64,000 nucleotides of DNA, taken from assembly GCA_040954595.2 (NCBI GenBank), contig CM082584.2:11780001-11844000 (forward strand), read 5' to 3'. Shown piece after piece: positions 13,187 to 26,400 of this stretch (position 1 is its first letter; the number at the start of each line of letters is the position of its first letter). The DNA comes from Balanoglossus misakiensis. Lineage: Eukaryota > Hemichordata. Below the pieces are notes generated by a model, which saw only the letters and a list, made by a program, of their open reading frames with translations, was not told the DNA's origin and ran no database searches. The position numbers were made by a program, and so were the translations under genes.

Positions 13187-16100
13187 TTTGTCTGTTGTTT
13201 GTTAGTTTATTTGCTCCTACATTCGTCCGCATCGTTTTGATTCTCCACTGTGTTCTCGTTCTGTACGTCATGTCAGATTTTCGGCCTGCGCACTAAAAAC
13301 CTTCGTTAAGTATAATGAATAAATTTATAATCGGGGCGATATGACATCCTAGTTTTCTTGGAAATTCGAGGTGGTTGCCTAGGAAACACAGCCACCTACA
13401 CTGACGGGGGACGGGTTTTAGTCTCGTGCGCTTTTTGTTCTGTGAATTCTGACGTCATTCTCGGTTTTTTTCGCCGCCGACGGTCTCCAGCCCCCGGCGA
13501 GGCTTGTCACGTCAGCCACGCTAAAATGTGCCTGCTGAAGCCGAATAAAACGGCGGGCACAGATGATAGTATAGACTGCGATGTTATATAGAGAGACACT
13601 ATCTTTGGTTTGGCACTCTGGGCAGCATAGTAAGTCGTCTGCTATCGCATCTTTTCATAATCCGATATATTATACCGGCATTATGGTTGCCAAGGCGACG
13701 CTATGACGTCGTATGTTTCGTGCATCGAAGGTTTGTAGTCATTATGTGATGGGCAGGGGAGATGTGTAACGAGTCGGCGTACGGTCATCGAACCTTTCTG
13801 TCGTGTCCCACAAAAATTCGGGGAGTTTGCCTCACATTAATTACGAACAAGTAAGACTTCAGTAATAGGTATATGTATACATCTGAACGAGATCTTTCTG
13901 TAACACGAAAGTGGGACATTGAATATCGTCGGCCTAAAAAGATGCTGACTTCACAATATCTCTTGGGAAGCGTTACCATGGCGACCCTTTTAAAGCGGCC
14001 ACGTTCATATCTGACACTGGCGAGGGAACGTGGATTGCATTGAAAGAGAACCGCTCGGGTCTCCTTTAAGTACATTTCATCATTTACCCGAGCGTTCGCT
14101 GCGACATATCTGGGAACAAACGGAGCAGATACCCGCGGGACTTTATTGTGTCACGACTGAGCGAACGAACGTCATCGGGCTCATCGTACCCTATGACATT
14201 TCGAGTTGACATTTGGGAGGGACACTAAACTTTCATTCGTGACCCTGCGATATTTTGTGAGTGATTCAGAAACAGCGTTGCTAGCGACTTGGCATCAACA
14301 ATCACTGCATCGTGGAGACGGACGGCTCCGAAGGCACAGATTTTTTTTCGCCCATTCTTTGTGCAGCCAAGCCTTGCGCGTGACGTCATTGCCCTGACGC
14401 ATGCGCGCACAAGTCAAGTCAACAGTATGAACAGCATGATGATGATTGAAAGGGCGTGCGTGGGAGATGTGTGACGGGTGAAGGTGATGTACTCGTTGAG
14501 TCGACGTTTTGTGGTACCAGTTAGTTTTACGGGCAGTTTCATCACCGCGAACGTGCAACGACGTGAACAAAAATGAGACAATCAGGCTGAAAATGTGAAT
14601 CATTTCCAAGACGTGGGATGATGGAAAAATGAGGGTATTTCATTAATATTTAAGTTCGAGAACACGAGAGATTTATAATTTGACTCGTGAGCTCTGTACA
14701 CGCGCCCCGGGCTTTTCATTTTGGCATGTTAAAAGTAGTGTGTAGAGGGAGAAAATGGATTTTACATGCGGAGGTTTGGTAAAGTAGCCCCAGAACATAA
14801 CAGTAACAGTGGATTACAGTGTCATTATTATAACAAGAGACGTTTTCAGTAAAAAGTTAACAAGGTCAGTGCAATTAGAAAAAAATACAGTTTTGGAATG
14901 ACCGCCACAAAAACCTTGATGTTTCTGTTGACGTTGAGTGGTTTGTGTGATCTCCAGAACCGACGCCCACGTGCGTTTGTTTTCCCCGGCTACTTATGTC
15001 GTGTTTTGGTTTAATGTACGGAAAGCACTTCCGGCGTCTGAAGGCCTTAATCGACGATTTCCATTCAAGCCAAATATTTTTCAAGGAAACATCATTAACA
15101 GCGATCAATTATCGATATCTACGCGGAAAAAAACGAACAACAACAATAACACAAGGAAAACAATATTACATATAGATGGGCTCATTGTACTTTCTTCGGC
15201 TACGTCACTGAGACCGATGATATCGTCACCGTCTTTACGTGGACGTGTGTCATCCGACCTTTTCGACTCGCCATGCCATTACCGGTACGGCTTCAGAAAT
15301 GAATTTTTAGTTTATGAACACACATCGTCGAAATCCCTCTTTTAGTCATAAGGATTTACTCAGACATCGGGAGTCATCGGCGAAATCGATATTTTGTCGC
15401 GTAATTAAACTTCTGTACCATGGTCGCGGCCAACGGCCTCTGAACGACGCGGTGACCCCGATCGCGACGATGTGATGGTATTGCGACTGGCAACACGGTG
15501 ATACGAGTAGGGGGGTCACGGCACGGCTATTCAAATGGCACTGCCCTATTGTGGTATTAGCAGATTAGATTGACTGTCATACAAATCAGTAGTACTGGGT
15601 ATGCATTGCAGAGAAACAGTGCGTAGGCGATCCTATGACGTCAGTACGTGGGATTCCACACCCTCATTTGCATATCTCCGCAAAACACGCCAGTCGGCAT
15701 TTCATACGGAGAGAAAAAAAATACTGAAAAAAAATCCTCCGCGACGTGAAATAATACAACGGACACGAATGAACGTTAGGAGAAGTCGTGATTTTTTTCC
15801 GCTGACATTTATCGAAACGCTACAAACATTTAAACGATGGAGAAGACGGATCACGAGTGAACTTACTCTCACGACTCTGTACTCATCGTGTAGTCACGGT
15901 GCCAGCGATGTTCCCACTATGATAATATTAATACAACCGCATTAAAAAATACGCATGCACGTGGTCGTTGTGCAAATTTTAAGTTCACATAATCCAAGCA
16001 TATTTTAACGTTATATTATTGTGCCACGTGCCCATTTGGTCCAGCTTTTTAAATTGACGGAAGTAAATTAAAGAAACTACAAAACACGATCGCTTGTTAG

Positions 16101-18497
16101 AATAGGTATACATAATGTCCCTATCGCGGGGATGGTCCGGGCAGCATACCCAATAACAAACGATTGTTTTAATAAAACATAAAATATGTGGTCCTTAAAA
16201 TTAATGATATAGGAAGTGTACCACAAAGAAAGTGAACTGCCTAATACTTTAAACTCTTTTAAAAGAAAAGCGAATATATTTTACGACTCATATCTACTTA
16301 CAGTGTTCACAGCCTATATACATACCTGTACTGTTGTAAACTTAGCCACCAGCCGCAGCGGGTACTGGAGTTTCCCCCCGAAAGATGTTACACATTTGCG
16401 ATGTACGTGAACTAGGAGGTTTCCTTATGATTTGACCCAGTCTACCATAACTACGATGTCTTAAATCAGGCAAGACAGTGAGCGAGCGCCGCTATACTGG
16501 AACGAAAAGCCTTCGTTTGAGTGACGCATGTGCGTGTTGTACATTGATTGCCGTAGCTGGGAGGTTCGGTACGTTGTGTTCAACACAGAAACACGCATGA
16601 GATTGTTTTGAAAGGAGGCGGTGGCGCTGTCCCCTACTTATCGCGTTAGCGTGGAACAAGGGCCCTCCAGTCTAGTATTAAAAGAATTCAAGGGAACTCA
16701 AGCCACTTCGCATTGCATTCCATCCATGCTGTCCGCCAACGCCTCTACGCAAGACCATGCGAATCCAGAGTTGGTGGATCGCGTGATATTTTAAGCAATA
16801 TTGAACATCCAGTGGGGAAATGCACTGGTATGTCGTCGTTTACCGACGTGTTATTATAGCCTGTTAGAGATGCGCATCTGCAGCAGTTTGCTATATTTGA
16901 ACACTGGTAACAAAACACCATACAAACACACGGATGCTGTAATCTCGGATATGCACATCTGTCTTTGTTTCCCCCTGGAATAATATGTCGCGAGAATTAA
17001 ATAATTTGACGCATCATATCAATGTGGGCGTCACTCGAACAGAACCGAGGCAGCTTTTTATTTTGCCCGGCGCTTCTAATAATACACCTCGGCGATAGAC
17101 GCGCTTTGTCGAGATTGTTCGGTAACCTAGGGGGTATGAGTGTCACCGAGACGTAGGCGTTCCTCTCTGCGTAAGTTTATTGACTGCCGGTGTGTGCGAT
17201 GCCCTCGCTTGTTATATCGGAATGTGTATCACAAACTCTTCCTACAGGCAGTGGCGTGATGTTTATTAGGATGTGAGACACACTTTGTCACCCAGGCTGT
17301 TGCCTCCCCACGTTTGCGCACAAATTGCTGATTCACGTTCACGTTACCAACAATCGCTCGGGCGTACTTTTTGGTACATGGGAGATAATGACAATACAGT
17401 TTTACGTTGTACAATCGTATTCTAATAAATTAAAGGGACAAAGTTGGTCATGTTTGGCATTAGTTAGGTTAATTTAGTATTGTTGATACGCTATAAAATA
17501 ATGTCGAAAGTGAGAGCCTTTTTGGTACATGTACTTTAATCCACATGGACCGTAATCGACTCAGTCTCCCCTGCCTGCCTGCGTCTCTGTCTGTCTGTCT
17601 GTCTGGTCCCCCCTTCAGTAATATCGTGGATAATAATCACCATGTTTACATCGTTTGCTGATGTTGTTATTTTACCAGGTTCGAGATCATTTGTTTCGGA
17701 TCAGTGCACTCTTACGTGTTTGTTACGTCTTTCGCATTTCGAGGTCGAGGGAACGGCCATTAATCGTCGCCTGCGTGTGACGTCATTCACTGCTTTACTA
17801 TACAGTCATATCCCTGACATTTAAAAAACAATGTTCGCTTGGTGGTACAACCGTAGCTCGAAGTTTTGACGTCCAACCATGAACAAGACTAGGCAGAACG
17901 TCCAGGTATACAGACTAGTCTAGCCTAGCGTAGTGCAGCCACTACGTTTGTCCATGGCCCGGGGTCCATGGACGTTCATGGTTAAGGCTATCGCGGACGG
18001 ACGGAGCCCTGACCTGTTCCACGGCGTTGTGGGGCCGTGTGCCGTTTACCGGCTGCGCCTCCTACTACTCCCAAGCACAAATTGCCGGGGAAGTGGCTAC
18101 GGACCCGCTCGGGAGCTTTCCCCCGGAGGTTTTCCGACTAAAACAGCCACCTGTGAACTCAAACTGTACTTTCATCTCCTGTGTCGACATACAGTCCCTT
18201 CCAGGCATAGCTGGGGTCAGGCCTGGCTGGGATCTTGAACATCAGTCCCCGGCATCATTTTGACAAGGTCAACCATGGGTCAACCAAGTACATGTACACC
18301 TCAAGCAAGGTCACCTCAAGGTTACACACTCAGGCTAGTGAAAGCGAGAGAATGGCAGTTTAGGGAGAACAGTCATTACTCTCGCACTATGCGTGGGCTA
18401 GTCACTATAGCAACTATCTACTGGGTCAAGGATGCGGCCTGTATGAGATTAATGGGATACCAGAAGTGTATTTGAATTGTATTCTGCGTTCAAAACA

Positions 18498-18586
18498 GGG
18501 AACGGCGACTCTTTTACTTACACAGTACAGTATTCTTATGCGACAGCAAAGAAAACCGCGTATAAGTAAAAGACGTCGCCGTTCCC
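18498..18586. repeat. imperfect inverted repeat with a 23-bp stem
   Basis: The left arm starts GGGAACGGCGAC at 18498 and continues TCTTTTACTTA. The right arm (18562-18586) is its reverse complement with a single extra base, starting from GGGAACGGCGAC read on the minus strand. The loop is about 40 nt. A second small dyad (ATCTGAT / ATCAGAT) follows at about 18589-18607. The arms are far longer than expected by chance. It may be the remnant of a small foldback transposable element or a transcribed hairpin; sequence alone cannot decide. Confidence 0.75.
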
Positions 18587-19958
18587 TACATCTGATTTTA
18601 ATCAGATTGTAAAGAAAGATGCGTGACGCGGGGTTCGGTATATGTCTGACGGGAAATGTAGAGGGCGCTGCGTGTGTTCAGCGAGAAAGAACGTGCACGC
18701 GTTACATTCTCTACATAGAAAATATGGTGCCACCCAAAAAGCGAAATAATGGTTTAAAAGGTCTCGAAACCTTGAGGCACATCCGAACAGGCGACGACAA
18801 AGAATACTTTCAGGATGAAGTCCGACAGAGATTCGTGAGATTGTGGACGCCATGTAAGAGCGGATGAACGTCCGGCCACGGGAGAGCTGGCTTCTTGCTG
18901 TGGTCTGTAGTCCTTCCACCACCATCCACCCACCCCAGAAACACGCGGACGCGGAAGTGATAGGGCTGCGCGAATCCACAGCAACCCGGCTACTCGGACC
19001 CCAGGAGTCTGTTTCAGTGAAGTCCAAGTTGCTACAGAGATGTGTCCAAAAGCTAAATTCTACCATAGATGTGACACAACAAATTTCACTGAATAGAAGC
19101 TGTACACACGCCTAGAAGAAATCAAAGACAAACTGCACACTGAACGTTTAGCCTGTTCAGTGCGGTTACTCACGTGTGATAGATCTGCAGAACGATGCAA
19201 GTGATGTTGCTCCTCCGTGCGCGTCGTCGTCAATGTGATGTATGAACTTCAGCATGTGTAGTGTCGACTGACAGCTCAACAGGTTGCTCCCAAAGGACAC
19301 TGCGTGGGGCGTGTATGCGGCGAACGCCTCTCAGCAGTGGCCACACGTGGGGTAACAAGATGCGATTACGTCAGCAATATCATATCCAGGCGCGATTGCG
19401 ATTGTGTGGCACAACAAAGGCAAGTGATACAGACGGGAGAGAAGGAAGCGTAATAATTGCCGTTTGTGACGTCAAGCCGGGGTCTTAATTGTGCCGACGA
19501 CTTTCGCCTCAACCTCGATTTAAAGACCGGCGAACGACACAGACCTTGGAGAGGATGTTGTCACACCTGGTCCATCGGACTCGGAGCAATTTTGTATTGA
19601 CAGCTTGTGTAGTTTGCGCAGAGGCAATTAGGCTGCATCTCCCACGTAGAAAATGACAATTCGAAGGGAGAGAGAGAGAGAGCTTAGGGATTGATCACGA
19701 GAGCAATTTCAACAGCATCATTTCCTGGGTTGTTGTTCCTTGACCCTTTTCGCTCCAAACCAGAGCATGAAAACAAAGCAATACCCGCAACTGACTTATT
19801 TGGCCACTAACACCACCAAAAACCACCATCGTTTTCATTTTTTTTCTACATTTGGTTCTGGAATTTCCATAACAAAAGTATCTAAATAGCTTTAAAACAG
19901 AATTCCAAGCTCGTCACTTGCGGGCGCTCGTCAAAGTCACCCGTTCCCTGTCACACCC

Positions 19959-20470
19959 GGGGTGCGTTCGACGTACAAAGCGCTCGGTAACGTTCGGAAA
20001 CGTTTTCATGTCGAACGATCTTTTGTCATTGTTTTTCGCGAACGTTTTGTAACAATGGAAGGCGTAAGACGGAGGTGACTCGCGGCGAACAACTCATTAA
20101 TTCAAAATGGCGGACATGTAAGCAGAAGTACGACTCGAAGGGCATATTTTCGAAGAAGTTGCAGAATATTTGTCGATTTAGGTAGTGATAGTTTTACCAA
20201 GCGAAAGCTTGTATTTTTCCCCATCAATACACCAATTTACACGAATTGTGCCGCTACTGTCTTGTGTAAAACGGTTTAAAAGGGGTATGCACTTCCGGAA
20301 TCATGTCCTTGTATGCGCACCGGGACGTTCTTGCTTACGGCCGCTGTCTCTGAAAAGTCAAAGGTCATTGACGGCGCCCTCTTGAGAGGCAAGCTTAATA
20401 TCGTTCGACGAAGTACAAAAGCGCCCTGCGCAAGCATTCACAAAACGCTTTGTGCGTCGAACGCACCCCC
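19959..20470. mobile_element. MITE-like non-autonomous element with terminal inverted repeats
   Basis: The left end reads GGGGTGCGTTCGACG at 19959, followed by TACAAAGCG. The right end, read on the minus strand from 20470, is GGGGGTGCGTTCGACG followed by CACAAAGCG. The ends therefore match over about 25 bp with two mismatches and one extra G. A further inner match, TCGAACGAT (20011-20019 and the complement at 20400-20408), sits at a similar distance from each end. No transposase frame lies inside. A 3-bp CCG may flank the element on both sides, but the GC-rich ends make the target-site duplication ambiguous. The superfamily is not assigned. Confidence 0.65.
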
Positions 20471-23400
20471 GGCAACCCCTGTTTATGTTCCGCATGGGGA
20501 CATAAAAGAGCGCCAGCAAGCGGTGAATTTTTGATCTGCTCTGACGTGCTCTTTGTTCCGCGGATGAAACACGGTTTACTCAATAAATGTTCCAAGTATT
20601 TTCTTTGAGTCGTGGGATTACTGATCAAATATAATTACATCGCGTGTATGGTACGCACATATATCTGTTGTGCGTTAAAATGACTAGAATTTGTTGGCCA
20701 GTATGTTTACCAGTAAACATAACCAAGTTCTGTTATATCATCGCAGTCTCGCATATTAGGCCCAAGCATGGGAATTCGTCAAAGACTCCACCGGTGAAAC
20801 TGAGACATCTGGTAGTCGTTATATGCAGTAATAGTTCGGGGCATACTGTAAACATTTTGGACAAGAAAACCGCAGGATCATTCATGGTCACCCATCGCCC
20901 CAAAACATTAGTTGCAATTTGCTAATATACAATACGCTTTTCCCCTCTAGTAATTAAACCCAGGACTTGCTCTGTAAGACTGGCCAATATTTTTTACAGA
21001 GTAGATTTAGCAACTGGCAACAACAAAAAGAGACTGCGACAATAGACTGGAGTACAATTTACAATCCGGCACTCGTTGGAATCGATTGTGTTTCATAGCT
21101 ACTGGTACATAGCTAAAAGTAATGTCACTTCCCAGTTTCATATCGCGGGATGTCTGAGAGATTTTATTGGGGGAGGGGGGATCCGAGGGGGCGCCCTTAA
21201 AAAGAAAACGAATGGTAGCTTTGAAATATATGTTGCTCATGAACTTTGACCTCAGTGAGACATGACAGAAGACGTATTAACATCTGAAATTGGCCTGTAA
21301 AAAGTGGCGTGAAAAAAATCGACCAAAATAAGTTTCTTGGACGACGGAGACGCTGGTTAAAAATAATCCCACGCAGTGTCAATCTTCCAAACCCACCCAG
21401 AATACCAAATGGCCCGCCCCTAAGCGATGTTTACTTTTAAAGTGGGCTACCTTCCTAATACTTGAAAGTGAGAAGTCAATCCGGGGTCTTTGCTGAGCGC
21501 CACTTGAGGCTTTTCTGTTTTATTTGAGCGATTTTCTCAAAGCTTAACCAAAAGTCGATGTCTGTTGTGATAGGGTGTGACCGCCGGCTCCTAATGGGGC
21601 TTTAGCAACAAAAACGAGCTCTTTCTCAAGAATATTGGCCTTCAGGTGTAGAGTTATACTTGTCGCCAAGAAACAACGAACGACAGTGCCTGAAATTCTG
21701 TAGCCACTCAGATCAGATGGCGTTCTCACATGCACCAAGTAAACACTCCCACAATGGTGTTTTTTCGTTCTACATGTTGCTAATTTGTCTTAAAACATGA
21801 TCGTGACATCTTAAAAATGTTTGTATATACTCTCAAAAACCCATGATCTTATGCTGATCAGTGGACAGGCATTCAGAGCGACTTTCTGGTTTCTTTCAAC
21901 ATGGCGTCCGAGGTAGGCGAGGCAAAGACCGCTAGTGAGTTGTGCGCGCGCGAGGATGATGTGAGTGAGGTTTTCGCCCGGATACCAGCCCAGTCACCCT
22001 GAGGATGTCCCCGAGATAGAAATTATTGAAACAAAGAAACAAACTCTAGATGCACACAGACCAAACAAGTAAACGTCCAACGTGTCTGAACAAATAAATA
22101 TGACGTGGTCAATTTCCGTAAACAGGGAACCGGTTCCTACGGGCAAAACAGATGCAATACCGACGTGTACATGTTTTCCTCGGCCTCGTTTTATACTAAA
22201 CTACTTATACTTCAACTAAAAACGTATGTATTATCAGGCATTGCTGGATTTCAAGTCCGTCCCAGATACTAGTAGACACCGATATAGACAAAACGCAACC
22301 GAAATCACCGCAGATGGTCAGCCGCGAGTTCGTCATCCGTGGCGTGGTGTAAACCACGTGACCCCTGTGGTTGGTTTGTGACACGCGACGTGTTCCGGTA
22401 TTTGTGGAACATCTATATCAACGATTATTTTAGTTGCAGGATCTTGGAAGAGACGAGTAAGGCACGCGTCTCCTTGTCTCAGTCAAGCGCAGCTGGTTCG
22501 CTTGTTTTGACAAAAAAGGCACGTTGTATGTATGTGTTTGTGTCTTAGTAATCCGAGATCTGGTGGGCTTGACTATAGCTAGAATACCGCCTCCAACTTT
22601 TTACATTTGTACACAATAAGCAAAAGGTACAACATACTTGTATCAATTTTCAGTGTGATCGGTCCGGCCTGTGCAAACATTGTGGTGCAAGTACCCCCCG
22701 CTAATTGGACTTGAAAAGCTAGAGTTTGGCAAAGGCCAAGCCTGGTTCTAGGGAGCAAGTATATAGGCTGGCGGCGCTGTAACACAATACTCACCGAGAT
22801 CGCCCAGAAAGTAACAGCACAAAGATATAGATTCTAGCAACTGTTCGTTTACTCATAGTTTATTATTGCAATTCGCTTAATTGAACAGCCGAGTGGGCTA
22901 AACAGTGTGCAGAGCCCACGGCGAGAGCCCAAGTCGATTGTGCCGGAAAGCTAGCAAGAAAAAAGAGTTATAGAAATTTGGTTTGCCAAAGAAAACTGGC
23001 CACCCTGCTGAAATCTTTGTGGGGACAAATCTTGCTGTAAGGGGAAAAGACTTCAAAAATTAAACCCCTGTGTCTCAGTTACAGCGGTTGGTTTCTTTGC
23101 CGATGACTTGAGTGTCGCTATTTGCGCAGAATTGAGGACTCCTTCAACTTGTTTTGAACAGAAACGCGTTTCGTGTCTTCTTATAAACAAGTCGGTACTC
23201 AATAAAGATAAGTAAACTAGTTCCTCAGAATGTGTCCAGCTTGGAGTGGTATCAAAACAACTCAAGGGTCATTTGCAATGCAAAAAAATGTGCCAGTGTC
23301 TACCTGAGGAGACAAGAGAAGCGCAAACCTTTTTGTCTTGCTTTGCTTCAGCGATAATTGGCCCCGTTTATCATACACATGTTTATTGCAACAGTTGAAG

Positions 23401-26400
23401 ACGTCGCGAAGTAACACCGTCTATTTTCGGTCATTATCGCCGAGCAGACAATGACTTACAATCGCCGTGGTGTGGTCCGCACCGAAACATTGCCCCGGCA
23501 AAGTGACAGCTATTCGGAACGCGACACATAATTGAGCTAATCAAACCCTAGGACACTTCAATTAGACCACTAATACCCGGCTAAAACAATACGGCTAATG
23601 AACGTTTAACTTACTTCAAAGGCCTGTTTACTCGACCGTGATTTCTTTCGGAGTCCAGGTCTACATTGTACGTTTTCTTTATTTTTTTGTCCTGTTTATA
23701 AATATGGATGTAAGCCTAAACGCTGTTTACATAGCCGCCACCAAATCGTCTACCTTTCACAGAGATAGACACAGTATGCACTGATTGATGGATAGAAGAA
23801 ACGTGTGAACCACAGGACATTGATATGCGTGTGTTTCACATCGACCAAAGAGAGGACAAAAACGAATCTGAAAAAAAGGAACGAAGATTTGATGACATTT
23901 TGGAATGTTGATACGTAACAAAAAAACTGCCGCGCGAGACAAAAAAAAAACACAGAATGGTGAATACAAGTCGTAGCTATTGATTAATCGGTGAATAATT
24001 GACTATTTCCAGAGCTTAGAATGAATTTGGCAAGTGACACATGTTTCTGACGTCTACACAATCGTTGCCATGGTGATAATTTGTTCCAGTCACACCTTAT
24101 GCTGGAGGAGTGCTTACTGCACCCGCTAACTCGGTTATCACATCGATTTTTTATTCGGATTGAAGGATTTTTGTGTGTGGACGATTTCGAAACAAGCGAT
24201 TATCACTGCTGGGAAAACCAGCCGGCGTACTAATACTTCGTCAAGTGGGGGTAATTAAGCTAAAAGTGCGGCATTCTTTACTGGGAGGAGACATAGAGCG
24301 AACTTCATAATCCTTCCGCCCACTAAAACAATAGAGGTATAAGAAATCAACCGGCGAAGCAAATAACTGTATACGGGCACGTGACAATCACAAAATCGTT
24401 CACCACCCGTTCATAATGAGATTACCATTAACTTTTGCAGATTGTATTAAAAAAATCAAATCCCAAAATCTGAAGAAAAATTACGAAAAAAAGATAAGAG
24501 TGAGAATATAAAGAGTTTTAACATTTACACGCCTCGATGGACGACAATAGGCGTTTTTTTTTTGTCATGGGGATAAATCTTCCCGTTGTGTGGAAGAGGA
24601 TGAGCGATCTTTACTATTTGTCAGTCAGATATTAGACGCCGTCTGTGGATCAGCTGCAACAATAACATAGCTGATTTTGTCGAAACAAAACAAGACCAAT
24701 TAAGGAGATGTCCACCGATCAGTGGAATGTGCTCGATCAATTCCTCGTATTGATCATCCATTGAATCGATTTTTTCTTACACGGTGTCAGTGCTGTTCTT
24801 CTGCCAAAAGTCAACTTTGAAGTATATTGGGGGTAGAAGTCCATTTCTTGAAGTTATGTTGTACCGATGTCCTGCTTCAAGCCTCCTTCACCCGCGACAC
24901 GGTCAAATTTATTGATTATTTTTCCTCGTATTTCGCGTCCACCGGGGGAGAAGAAATCAACGGCGTGACGGTGTTACGCAAGGCGTACCACAGACTACAC
25001 CACGCTTGGGATAACATGAAAGGGAGTGACACAGGGGTTGGCAAGAGGGAGGGAGGGGGTTCTTGCGCCAAGTTTCGGTTCAGTGAACCATTTGCGCGTC
25101 AGTGCGCATGCGATATTACGTGGCGCGAATGTCTGTGATGCTCACTGTTCGACAGTAAAAAATCATGTTGAACACAGTCGGATGTCTTTGCCAGTATAGT
25201 TGAGATTTGTGTAAATTTTCTCTTGGTTTGCGCCAAGCCATCCTGGTCAATAGACGCAGAGGGCGCCCGATAAATTCGCCTGTTGACACTTTAAAAATAA
25301 ATATACGAAAATATAACCCTGTAGACTATGATGTATAACGGTCTCTCCAGTTTAGACTGGATATACGAAGGGACGTTGGTCGGTTTGCATAAAAGATGTC
25401 AATCTGCTGAAGGTGACAAATTTGCCTCTTTGAGTCGCACCTCTCCTAATTTGGAGATCACAATACGAGACTGTCGCTCGTTTGATGCATCCTTTAGACC
25501 CAGTGTTATCTCTAATGGAATTTACTTGTAAAGGCTATCTCACACCAAATTGACCAGAATTGTATGGCCAGATTAACAAAGGGTGACAAAATCACCACAT
25601 CGGACAAACTGTTGTCAGTCTGTCTGAGTTCTATAGTGTTTACCAAGTTTTGATCTCCTGGGAGGAACCAATAAATGTATGCATGTATGTGAGCCATGTG
25701 TTTGTCGGTCCATGCCACACAGACAGCGATGATCAATACTCCTTCTAAATATTTAATCAGGGAGTTCATGTGTAATTTTTCCGTGCCTACTTTAACGCCG
25801 CACTTGACACACATCTCTGGTTCTTGTATTGTGTATTTAAAGGTATCGCTAGAAAAATGTTTTTCATGGAGCCGTTTATTAGCTAGTACCTCCATGATCG
25901 GTTTAAGACGACCAATTGATTTCCCCCCTTTTCATTGTCAACTTCACAATCACCCCCATCCTCTCAGTTTCGTTGTTTGTTGCACCCGTGGAATTGACGG
26001 GGATCGCCACTATTTACCGGATCAGCGGCTGGAGTGTTGAGTTTTCAGAGGTGAAGATAATTGACTCCGGAAATCCATTGGGCCGCTGTTCATCATCAAC
26101 GGCCACCTGTTGATCTAATAGAATATGAAACCATTCGACACATTTCTGTGTGTTTAGCAAAATGCTGGCTGGGAAGTTCAATAGGCCCCAAATTCTAAAG
26201 TCCGCCCTTTTGTTCCTGGTTTGCTCTGGACTGTGATTTACAATTCGACGGTACTTGTGGAACAGATGACGCGCCATTGCCAGAGGCGCTGGCTTACGCG
26301 GTTGTAGGGCTCCTCAGAATTGGTGTCAGTTTGTTTGTTTATTCGTATCCTCTATCTCTTCAAACAAAAGCCAACTTGATTGTGTCGTTCGTCAGACGAC

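Larger units (their letters stand above)
9301..19958. other. intergenic region, no gene recognised
   Basis: No credible exon was recognised. The longest open frames are each under about 165 codons, lack known motifs and overlap each other on opposite strands. Content includes a C-run at about 9943-9952, the TC/AG tract at 10053-10136, a cluster of short palindromes at 11148-11270, a 22-bp near-perfect inverted repeat at 13165-13186, a CTGT tetranucleotide run at about 17584-17603, a 23-bp-stem hairpin at 18498-18586, and a short GA run at about 19669-19681. Several CRE-like TGACGTCA cores are scattered through it (for example near 14382 and 17778), but nothing ties them to a gene. Confidence 0.5.

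Noticed and set aside
18602-19066. 154-codon minus-strand frame and overlapping plus-strand frame next to the hairpin
   Set aside because: No known domain, no splice-site support, and both strands are equally open.
24827-25138. 103-codon plus-strand frame with globular-looking composition
   Set aside because: No family recognised and no splice or conservation support; left as non-coding.
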